Source of the DNA: Penium margaritaceum
Lineage: Eukaryota; Streptophyta; Zygnematophyceae; Desmidiales; Peniaceae
Direction of reading: 5' to 3'
NCBI GenBank assembly: GCA_023375785.1
Contig: SZWC01004989.1
Coordinates: 55,394-119,393, forward strand
Length of the DNA stretch: 64,000 nucleotides
Part shown: positions 56,008 to 64,000 of the stretch, piece after piece
How positions within the stretch are numbered: position 1 is the stretch's first letter
Layout of the letters: the number at the start of each line of letters is the position of its first letter
The notes under the pieces: generated by a model
What the model saw: the letters and a program-made list of their open reading frames with translations, nothing else
The model's database searches: none
Told to the model about the DNA's origin: nothing
Program-made: the position numbers and the translations under genes

Positions 56008-56699
56008 TGTTGGAACTAAAGGAGAGAGGGAGTCCTGGAACAGCGAGCATGTGGGACAGAAAGGGCATCACTTGTGCTAGCAAATGGATGTTGAATCACT
56101 CAAAAAGATGGAGTACATATAGAGCTAGAGCTTGGGTAAGTCAGTCCTCTCACAAGCCACACAACTTAGCCATGGAGGCTAAGGCTCACACATCAGAGTC
56201 CATAATCTCACACAATAGAGGAAATAAGCCTAGTAATCAGGTTGACCACTCAAACACGACCTAAAGAGCCAAAAATTGCTCTCATGGCACACTCACAATG
56301 GTCGCATAACCCACAATTCCACAGAGAATTGACATGTGTCCATGGCTAGCACACAAGGATCTCACCTCACCTAAAAAAGTAAGGAGGGGTATCTTTTTCC
56401 TAGTCCGCATACTTCGAGAAGGCAACCAAGGAATCTAGGACCTTTTTGGATATTTTTCCCATCACATCGTGACCCTAGACCTCTTACCGCTTTCTTTTCT
56501 CAGTCTCGGACATGGAGCCGTCTTACATGGTCACCAATACATCGGCGGTCGATGACTACGAAAACTTTGACCGTAGATTACTTACCACCTGATCTTTTCA
56601 ATAAAAGCAACAGATTGAGGATTTGAGTAGGCATCAAGTAGTTTTTTGGAACATGATCTTGTGGACCTGAAACTGAGCCAGATGGCTCCTTTCCCAACA
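56008..56699 (-). repeat. 5' LTR of A10
   Basis: A 692-bp minus-orientation family A LTR, TGTTGGAAC to CCCAACA. Confidence 0.9.
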
Positions 56700-57451
56700 A
56701 GCGTTGCTCATCCTCCCGGACATATATCGTAGGATCATTCTGGTAGAGCACGAAGGTAGGTCCGGCCATGAACCTGTCCATCTCTTACTACAATATCCTT
56801 GAGGCCTGTCTTAGCACGCAGGGTGTTTTGACCATTTTACAAACCATGCTGTCAAGAGCTTTCACTCCCTCGGGCACTTCCATCAGTGTTTTTTATCTAG
56901 CGACGCGTAGAGGAAAGTTGTCTTGACATCCATCTGGTTGACCTCTAGATCATTTGTAGGAACTATGTCCAACTTTGATCTGATGGAGGCAAAGGTGATA
57001 ACAGACGTAAAGATCTCCTTGTACTCTGAGCGTGCACGCTAGGAAAACCCCTTTACCACAGTTTTTGCCTTGTACTTGTCAATAGTACCATCCTACCAGA
57101 GCGTTTTCTGAAGTACCCACTTTCACTCCACGCATGCATTTGGGTGCCCGTCCACCAGAACCCATCTTCCATTTTCATTAATAGATGCAAGTTCCCTATC
57201 AACTACCTCCTTCCACTTGGCCGCATGTGGCATGTTCATGGCCTCCATTACGGTAACTATCTCTTTGTGAGCCAAGCATGACCAGCTGAGTCTCGTCCAT
57301 TGTGTACTCTCAGCATTGTACTTGGGTAGAGGTTTCTTCTGGCGCGTACTACACTAAAGTATTGTGAGTTCTCCTTCAAGGCTTAGTTGTGTTTTTTGCT
57401 CCTGCGTTGTTAATAATCCGTTATTTGTGGAAAAGCCACCTGCCTCAATTT
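56700..57451 (-). mobile_element. Ty1/copia family B remnant B5, first piece (RT)
   Basis: Antisense family B RT. Palm-side sequence (MDRFMAGPTFVLYQNDP) is next to A10. Then comes the ENG.WVLVDG/KWVL area and the linker before RT. It is cut by A10 on the left and by A11 on the right, and continues at 63549. It is a broken fossil. Confidence 0.8.
57447..57451. other. Target-site duplication of A11, left copy
   Basis: AATTT, identical to 63549-63553. Confidence 0.9.
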
Positions 57452-58189
57452 TGTTGGATTTGGAGGAGAGAGGGAGCCTTGGAGCAGCGAGCATGTGGGA
57501 CTGGAAGGGCATCACATGTCCTGAAGAATGGTTGTTCAATCACTCAAAATGATGGAGTATGTATAGTGCTAGAGCTTGGGCAAGTCAGCCTTCTCACAAG
57601 CCACACCACTTAGCCATGGAGGCTAAGGTTCACACACTAGAGTCCATAATCTCACACAAGGGAAGAAATCAGCCTAGCAATCAGGCTGACCACTCACACA
57701 CGACCTAGAGAGCTAGAGAATTCTCTCATGGCACACTCCTAGTGGTCATACAACCCACAAACCCATGGAGAATGGCCATGTGTCCATGGCTAGCACACCA
57801 GGATCTCATCTCACCTAAAAAGTAAGAAGAGGTACCTTTATCCTAGTTTGCACACTCTGACAAGGCAATCCTAAGATCAAGGACCTTTTTGGATATTTCC
57901 CCCATCAGGTCTTGACCCTGGACCTCTTGCCTTTTTCTTTTCTCAGGCTAAGGCATGGAGCCATCGCCCATGGTCACCCGGATATCGACGGTCGATGACC
58001 CCGGAAACTACGAAAATTCATATCTCCCAATCCGACCATTGGATCGGCCTCAAACCTGGACCGAAGACATTTTGCTACCTGATCTTTCCAATAGTGAAGT
58101 TGGATTGATGATCGGAGCAGGCATCTGGTACTTTCCTGGAACTTGCTCCTGTGGACCTGAAACAGAGCCTGATGGCTCCTTTCCCAACA
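57452..58189 (-). repeat. 3' LTR of A11
   Basis: 738 bp. The polypurine tract lies at 58191-58201. Confidence 0.95.
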
Positions 58190-59733
58190 ATCTCCCACTT
58201 TGCCGCAGTCAGAGTGGGCTGAATCTGTCCACATGCCTTCATGCAGAACTGCTGTTTCTCACGGGTCACTGGATTGGTGCAGAAATCAGCGACCTGTTTG
58301 CTCGTTGGAGTAAACTCCAGCTTGATAGCAACCTCCTGCACCATGTGCCTAATGAAGTGATATGCGATGTCAATGTGCTTGGTGCGTGCATGGTGCTCAG
58401 GATTCTTGGCGAGTGCGATTGCGCTCTGGTTGCCGACGCGCACAAGAACTGGAACTGCTGTACTCCCACTCATCTCTGCCATGAGACGCTGAAGCCAAAC
58501 TGCTTCCTTGGCTCCAAAGTTGAGAGAGACATGCTCAGGTTCAGTACTCGAGGTGGCCACGACCACCTGCCGCTTGCTGGACCAGCTGGTGGCTCCACCA
58601 TTCATGAGGAATACATGTCTAGAGATGGACTTGCGGTCCTTAGGGTTTGAAGCCCAATCTGCGTCTGTGTAGCCGATGATGCTGTTGTCATTGCCATTGT
58701 AGGTGATGCCGATGTTGATGGTTCCAGCAAGGTAGCGGAAGATCCGCTTCACTGCCTTCTGGTACTCCGGTCCGGGATTAGCCATGTGCTGGCTCACAGT
58801 GCTCACAGCCTGTGCGAGGTCCGCCTTGGTTGCCACCATCAGGTACATGAGACTACCGACGGCGCTCTGGTACTTCTGCCGCTCAGCTGCATTTGCTTCT
58901 TCATTGAAGCTCACGAGGTACTGTCGCGTCTCCAGCGGCGTGCCGATGGGTTTTGCCTCTTCCATGCCAAACCGCTGCAAAACATCCTTGATGTAGCGAC
59001 TTTGCTGCAGCGAGAGAGAGCGTGACTTGCGGTCACGCGTGATCTGGATACCGAGGAAGTATGATGCCTCCCCGAGATCAGACATCTGGAAGCGCTCATG
59101 CATCACTTCCTTCAACTCCTGCAGTGCGGACATGTTGTTGGAAAGGAGGAGCATGTCATCCACATAAACAATGATGATGAGCATCTCATGCTCATGCTGC
59201 CAGTGATACACGCTGTAGTCACACTCGTTGCGCTTAAACCCCATGCACTGCAACGCCGCATCCAACTTCTGGTTCCAAGCACGCGACACTTGCTTCAGAC
59301 GGTACAGCGACTTCTGCAGCTTGCACACCAGGTGCTCCTGGCCCTCCATGACGAACCCCTCCGGCTGCTCCATGTAGATCTCCTCCTCCAAGTAACCATT
59401 CAAGAATGTCGTCTTGACATCCATGTGGTGAACATCGAAGTCCTCAGCTGCTGCATAAGAGAGGAGCGTGCGCACAGAGGCAAACTTTACAACAGGTGCA
59501 AATGTTTCTGTGTAGTCGATGCCCTCCTGCTGCGAGTAGCCCTTGGCGACCAGCCTCACCTTGTACTTTTCCAGGTTACCATCTGCTCCCCGCTTTTTCT
59601 TGAAGACCCATTTGCACTTGATCACCTTACGTCCTAATGGACGCTCAGTCAGCTCCCACGTGCCGTTGTCTAGCTGCGACTGTATCTCCTGCTGCACGGC
59701 TTGCGCCCAATCTGCTGCATCCGGTGTAGCCAT
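58075..59733 (-). CDS. A11 reverse transcriptase and RNase H, long open reading (fossil)
   Basis: This is the longest open stretch in the window (552 residues), though its last part runs into the LTR. RT makes cDNA from element RNA in the particle and RNase H removes the RNA strand. Seen in order: NGTWELTERPLGRK and KCKWVFKKKR (about 25-50), FDVHHMDVKTTFLNGYLEEE (about 100-120), the catalytic YVDDM (about 190), YFLGIQITRD (about 235), GSLMYLMVATK (about 300), the RNase H start GYTDADWASNPKDRKS (about 360) and HIDIAYHFIRHMVQE (about 455). The intact landmarks fit its status as the best-preserved copy. The element as a whole is broken. Confidence 0.9.
   Translation of the reverse strand: MATPDAADWAQAVQQEIQSQLDNGTWELTERPLGRKVIKCKWVFKKKRGADGNLEKYKVRLVAKGYSQQEGIDYTETFAPVVKFASVRTLLSYAAAEDFDVHHMDVKTTFLNGYLEEEIYMEQPEGFVMEGQEHLVCKLQKSLYRLKQVSRAWNQKLDAALQCMGFKRNECDYSVYHWQHEHEMLIIIVYVDDMLLLSNNMSALQELKEVMHERFQMSDLGEASYFLGIQITRDRKSRSLSLQQSRYIKDVLQRFGMEEAKPIGTPLETRQYLVSFNEEANAAERQKYQSAVGSLMYLMVATKADLAQAVSTVSQHMANPGPEYQKAVKRIFRYLAGTINIGITYNGNDNSIIGYTDADWASNPKDRKSISRHVFLMNGGATSWSSKRQVVVATSSTEPEHVSLNFGAKEAVWLQRLMAEMSGSTAVPVLVRVGNQSAIALAKNPEHHARTKHIDIAYHFIRHMVQEVAIKLEFTPTSKQVADFCTNPVTREKQQFCMKACGQIQPTLTAAKWEIVGKGAIRLCFRSTGASSRKVPDACSDHQSNFTIGKIR
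58191..58201 (-). other. Polypurine tract of A11
   Basis: The reverse complement reads CAAAGTGGGAG, adjacent to the 3' LTR. Confidence 0.8.
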
Positions 59734-59760
59734 GGCCTCCTTGTATGACGTTGGCTCATC

Positions 59761-61330
59761 TTAATCTGCTGTAACTGCGACGTTCATCTGTTCTGGTTTC
59801 TGCAGCATCCAGAAATGACCGCGCTCACCAGGCTTGTAACGCACCCTAAGAGGGTACCTGCGACCTGCTGCTGGAGCGTTAGCGGGCGGCTGGCGCAGTG
59901 CTGCTGGTACAACTGCTGCTGCTGGTGGTGCTACATCTCCCTCCTCTGCTTTAGCCCATGAGGCTGCAGTATCTGCAACATCAGACATTGGAGGGTAGAG
60001 TGATTTTCCCACTGTCATAGTGGAGGAAGGATCGGGAGAAACTGGGTCAAGAAGAAGTTTTGCTTCCACTGACTCGTCAGCTGCTAGTTCTGCTGCCTCT
60101 TCACACACGATGTTGGTGCCGATGACGTTGCTCTCGTTGAAGACGATATCCCTGGAGATGATGACGTGGGCTGTATCCCTCTCGTAGAGGCGATACGCCT
60201 TGCTTGCCACGTCGTAGCCAATCATCAGCATCTGCGCACTCTCCGCGTCCCACTTTTGCCGCTTCTCCTTTGGCACGTGCATGTGCGCCAAGCTGCCAAA
60301 CGCGCGAAGATGACCCACGCTCGGCTTCTTGCCGAACCACACCTCGTACGGCGTCATCCGCTCCAGGGCCTTGGTTGGACTGCGGTTCTTGATGTAGACC
60401 GCAGTGCTCACGGCTTCAGCCCAGAAGTCGTAGTTCAGCCGGGCCGCATGCAGCATGGAGCGCACCGACTCCACAAAGGTATGGTTGGCGCGTTCTGCTA
60501 CCCCATTCTGCTACGGCAAGTACGGCGCGGTACGCTGCGCCTTGATCCCAGCTGCTGCAAGGTAGTCCTGGAACTCCTTGCTTAGGTATTCTCCACCGCG
60601 ATCGCTGTACAGCGCCTTGATCTTCTTGCCAGTCTGGTTCTCCACCATGGCCTTGAACTCCTTGAACCTGTCAAAGCACTGGTCCTTGGAGGAAAGGAAG
60701 TACACAGCAGTGTAACGGCTGAAATCATCAATGAAGGTGAGAAAATGCCTAGAGCTTCCAAAGCTGTGGGTCTCCATCGGTCTGCACAAGTCTGTGTAGA
60801 CCAGCTCCAACACCTCTTTTGCACGCTCCCCTGCTCCAGAGAACGCCTCGCGATGCTGCTTCCCCTCCAAACAGCCGATGCATAACTGCTGCTCAAAGTT
60901 AGAGATGGTAGGCAGGTCACGCACCATCTGCTTTGCTTGAAGCTGCTGCAAGGCGCGCATGCCGATGTGGCCGTAGCGCGCATGCCAGATCTCGCCATCT
61001 GTGGCCAGCACCACTGCTGCAAGACTCTGCTCACGCGGGATCTTGAACGCAGCATCAGGTACATACAGCACGCCATGGAAAACTCCCACTTCAATGCCAC
61101 TTGGGGTCTCCAACCACATCTCCACAATACCAATCCCCTCAGCATACACCACCCGATCATCACCCAAAGCAATCAGACGGGGGGGAATGGAGAGCAGCTG
61201 CGTGAACTACTCGTGGTGCGTCAGACTCTTGGTACACCCTGAGTCCTTGTACCACGCCAGATCCGCCTTTTCCTTCTGCGACATGTCAGACTTCGCCATG
61301 AAGAGGCGGTCGCGCACCTCCTTGGCAACG
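59761..61330 (-). pseudogene. A11 protease, integrase and linker
   Basis: Protease side near 61200-61300. GAG-pre-integrase with RYGHIGMRALQQLQAKQM and C-x2-C near 60860-60960. Integrase core with FIDDFSRYTAVYFLSSKD, DRGGEYLSKEFQDY, NRSPTKALERMTPYE and AFGSLAHMHVPKEK. The Pro/Ala/acidic linker follows (59880-60110). Well preserved, with few breaks. Confidence 0.85.
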
Positions 61331-61369
61331 TTCATGTTGCCAAAATGTCGCACACCAGTCTGGTTCCGC

Positions 61370-61470
61370 TGTTGCTGCTGCTGCTGGCGTTGCTGTGACT
61401 GCTGCTGCTGTTGCTCTGGAGATTGCTGCTTTTGCTACTGCTGCTCCTACTGCTCCTTCTGGTCCCTCTT
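61370..61470 (-). repeat. CAG/CTG-rich Gln-linker tract in A11
   Basis: CTG-type triplets on the plus strand. A smaller cluster lies on the other side of the zinc knuckle near 61550-61575. Confidence 0.85.
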
Positions 61471-62165
61471 GAATTTGAAGCACTCTTTCTTGTAGTGTCC
61501 CTCTTTTTGGCAATAGTGGCACTTAGCCTTCTTCTTGCCTCTCTGTTGCCCGGACTGCTACTGCTGCTGGTTGCGTGAGCCCAAGGCCATGAAAGCTGCT
61601 TCACTGCTGCTGCCGCCATTGCGCTTTACTGCATTGCGACGCAATTCCACCTGTACCAGGTGTGTGCAGATGAAGTCGAGGTCGAGAGTTGGCTGGCACT
61701 CCAGCATCTCTCACACCATGTCGTAGCTGGTTGGGAGTCCCCTCAGCAAGAGGAGGATGAAGCGCGTCTCTTCCACAGGGTTGCCGGCCGCTCTCAGCTG
61801 CTTCGCTAGCTCCTTTGCCCTGTCCAGATACGCCTCCATCCCTTCACCACCCTGCATTTTCAGCGCCATCATCTTTTCCTCCAAAAGCATGAGGAATGCA
61901 GGATCCTTGCTCTCATACTTCTTGCACAACGTGTCCCANAACCCGCATCAGCTGCACCCTTTTGCGGCGTCTTCCCCGCCACCACCTGCGCTGCGGTGAT
62001 GCCTTTTGCCTGTGGAACTGGAGCCGGCTCGTCGCCGCTCACCACCTCCCACAAGCTCCTCTCCTCCAAAAGGAGGCGGGTACGGATCTTCCAAAATGTG
62101 AAGTTGGCGCGTCCCTTCAGCCTCTCCAAAGGCTGGACTGCTGTCACAACGCCAACTGCTGCCAT
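61460..62165 (-). pseudogene. A11 gag remnant
   Basis: It opens with Met-Ala-Ala-Val-Gly-Val-Val and LERLKGRANFTFWKIR. The capsid-like region has MLLEEKMMALKMQGGEG and LLLLRGLPTSYD, followed by zinc-knuckle sequence near 61480-61530. About 160 bases present in sister copies are absent at the N (61939). Confidence 0.85.
61939..61939. other. Assembly join (single N) inside A11 gag
   Basis: Flanking sequence is family A gag on both sides, but about 160 bases seen in the sister copies are missing at this point. Confidence 0.85.
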
Positions 62166-62795
62166 TTTGAGCCTTGGTGATGCTCCGTGCTGTCCTTGTA
62201 TGGCGGCGCTACCCGTGCTTCTGCTGCTGCTTGTTACAGAAATCTGTCTGACAGAAAATGGACTGTAGATGCTAGCAGACTGGAAATTTCGAGAAACCGA
62301 GCCCACCACTCGCAAATTCAGCTCAAACCCTTTTAGATCGACCCATAAAATAGGGTCATCAACAGGGATTTTGAAAGATATGCCCCCTTGAAAATAGGGT
62401 ATGCTTCTGCTCCTACTCCAACTCAGACCAGCCAGCTTGTAAACGACGTTTCTCCCAAACGAATTGTTGGATTGAAAACATTTTTGCACCAATAGAAAGC
62501 TTAGAAAAAATACTACAATTTGCATGTGCCACGTTTTAAATTTGACAAAGAAACGAGAGAGTTATGGTCATCACAAGGCGACAGTCTTACTCATAGAGAA
62601 GAGTGTAGCCCTGGCCAACCTCGTTTTGAGCATAACTCTCAATCCGACCGTTGGATCTTCGTAATCTTGGGTTCGTTTGAAAGCTTGTCTCTTGAACATG
62701 AAGATCCAGTGGTCGATCGTCAAATCTGGTGAAGTACCACCCCAACCTGTCACTCTCAAAGTGACGGCCTGTGCCTGCTGAAAGTGGCAGAACTT

Positions 62796-62808
62796 GGCTC
62801 TGATACCA
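62796..62808 (-). other. Primer-binding site of A11
   Basis: The reverse complement is an exact TGGTATCAGAGCC. A ~630-base leader without a gene (62166-62795) separates it from gag. Confidence 0.9.
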
Positions 62809-62810
62809 AA

Positions 62811-63548
62811 TGATGGATCAAGAGGAGAGAGGGAGGCTTGGAGCAGCGAGCATGTGGGACTGGAAGGGCATCACTTGTGCTGAAGAATGGTTGTTCAATC
62901 ACTCAAAATGATGGAGTACATATAGTGCTAGAGCTTGGACAAGTCAGCCCTCTCACAAGCCACACCACTTAGCCATGGAGGCTAAGGTACACACACTAGA
63001 GTCCATAATCTCACACAAGGGAAGAAATCAGCCTAGCAATCAGGCTGACCACTCACACACAACCTAGAGAGCTAGAGAATGCTCTCATGGCACACTCCTA
63101 GTGGTCATATAACCCACAAACCCATGGAGAATCGCCATGTGTCCATGGCTAGCACACCAGGATCTCACCTCACCTGAAAAGTAAGGAGAGGTACCTTTAT
63201 CCTAGTTTGCACACTCTGACAAGGCAATCCTAAGATCAAGGACCTTTTTGGATATTTCTCCCATCAGGTCTTGACCCTGGACCTCTTGCCTTTTTCTTTT
63301 CTCAGGCTAAGGCATGGAGCCATCGCCCATGGTCACGCGGATGTCGACGGTCGATGACCCCGGAAACTACGAAAATTCATATCTCCCAATCCGACCGTTG
63401 GATCGGCCTCAAACTTGGACCGTAGACATTTTGCTACCTGATCTTTCCAATGGTTTAGTCGGATTGACAATCGGAGCAGGCATCTGGTACTTTCCTGGAA
63501 CTTGCTCCTGTGGACCTGAAACTAAGCCAAATGCCTTCTTTCCCAACA
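62811..63548 (-). repeat. 5' LTR of A11
   Basis: 738 bp in minus orientation, ending CCCAACA at 63548 and followed by the AATTT duplication. Confidence 0.95.
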
Positions 63549-63910
63549 AATTTTCCACTTAAAGGTCTCTGGTGACTTAGCGTCGATGTCAGAGTTTGTC
63601 ATTGTGTCAGCGTACACAGCCACTCTCCCTCATGGCGCAACCCATCTGTCTCTCCACTAGCAACATGTGCGAGTTGTCAGGTGCCTCATCACTTTAGTCA
63701 AATAATACAACCCACTCTCCTCATTTAGGAGCAAGGACAGGATCCAAAGACTCTCCCTTGCCAAGCATCCTTTAATCAAACTTGACGTGTCAGCTCCTCT
63801 TGAGCTTTCCAACCATGTGGTCCTATAGCTTATACGCCTTGTCTGAAGTGTCTTATCCAACCATTACACACTAGGAAGCACATGCATATAGCTTGCCAAT
63901 TCCTTCTCCT
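63549..63910 (-). mobile_element. Ty1/copia family B remnant B5, second piece (integrase-RT linker)
   Basis: Antisense family B sequence matching the linker between integrase and RT in B2 (near 34290-34600) and B3. It starts with the AATTT duplication and resumes B5 after A11. It ends at 63910, where a plus-strand family B LTR begins. Confidence 0.8.
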
Positions 63911-64000
63911 ATTGACGTGATATGCTCCTTGTCTATGGCTGATATTTTGACACGCATTGGACAGACAAGGCATGCACAGCTCCTTTGGACTAAATCCCCT
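63911..64000 (+). repeat. Copia family B LTR, first 90 bp (B6)
   Basis: Matches the start of the family B LTR (GATATGCTCCTTGTC, then GGCTGATATTTTGACA) and runs off the window edge. It is probably an element inserted into B5. Confidence 0.8.

Larger units (their letters stand above)
47461..56699 (-). mobile_element. Ty1/copia retrotransposon, family A, copy A10, interrupted by a hAT
   Basis: Minus orientation: 5' LTR 56699-56008, primer-binding site, leader 55381-55992 (no gene), gag, Gln linker, protease, integrase, RT, RNase H and a 3' LTR piece (47815-47461). A hAT transposon (49187-52458) splits the RT. A ~90-base foreign stretch lies in RNase H (48151-48239). Sequence divergence and many interruptions suggest an old copy. 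Its 5' LTR abuts antisense RT of B5 at 56699/56700, so A10 inserted into B5. Confidence 0.85.
57452..63548 (-). mobile_element. Ty1/copia retrotransposon, family A, complete copy A11 (6.1 kb)
   Basis: This is the only copy in the window with both LTRs (738 bp each), a perfect 5-bp target duplication (AATTT), a primer-binding site, a polypurine tract and all domains in order: gag, Gln linker, protease, integrase, RT, RNase H. The two LTRs differ at about 37 of 738 positions by hand count (about 5%), yet share variants not seen in the other LTRs. It carries roughly half a dozen breaks. A single N at 61939 in gag hides an internal loss that may be an assembly join. It is inserted in the IN-RT linker region of B5. 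Confidence 0.95.

Overview
This window is nuclear DNA built almost wholly from transposable elements. I see no host gene, rRNA, tRNA gene, CRISPR array or prokaryotic operon. The organism looks like a green plant or streptophyte alga with a large, repeat-rich genome. The evidence is Ty1/copia elements primed by initiator-tRNA-Met (TGGTATCAGAGCC next to the LTR), 5-bp target duplications and a BED/DUF659-type hAT transposon. I cannot name the species. Three N runs (15961, 19895-19957, 61939) show a draft assembly.

Two copia families account for nearly everything. Family A has a ~738-bp LTR (TGTTGGGAAAGG...TTCCAACA), a ~630-bp leader, gag with a zinc knuckle, a CAG-rich Gln linker, then protease, integrase, reverse transcriptase (RT) and RNase H. 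A complete copy is about 6.1 kb. Family B has a longer LTR (~1.08 kb, TGTTGACCTGA...) that carries a tRNA-like A-box/B-box pair, and a Gly-rich gag tail. I numbered copies left to right.

Layout: A0 LTR (+, 1-559); A1 (-, 560-4719); A2 (-, 4720-9608 plus 21946-22144), split by A3 (+, 9609-15960) and A4 (+, 15962-21945); A5 (-, 22145-26136); B1 LTR (-, 26137-27127); A6 (-, 27128-30938); B2 (+, 30939-35449), cut by B3 (+, 35450-41379); A7 (-, 41380-42733); A8 (-, 42734-44977); B4 LTR (+, 44978-45602); A9 (+, 45603-47460); A10 (-, 47461-56699), carrying a hAT transposon (49187-52458); B5 (-, 56700-57451 plus 63549-63910), split by the complete element A11 (-, 57452-63548); B6 LTR (+, from 63911).

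The junctions read as insertions within insertions: A6 holds B1, B1 holds A5, A5 holds A2, and A2 holds A1 (which holds A0) and the A3/A4 pair. B5 holds A11 and A10, and A10 holds the hAT. All retroelements are treated as fossils and nearly all are broken many times. A11 is the most complete and probably among the youngest, with about 5% LTR divergence by hand count and a perfect AATTT duplication. The hAT is the only DNA transposon. Its transposase is recognisable but decayed. I did not find a convincing new biological system. The points most worth a second look are the Pol III-like motif inside the family B LTR, the palindrome-expanded LTR of A9, the A8/A9 inverted structure, and the hairpins inside the hAT.
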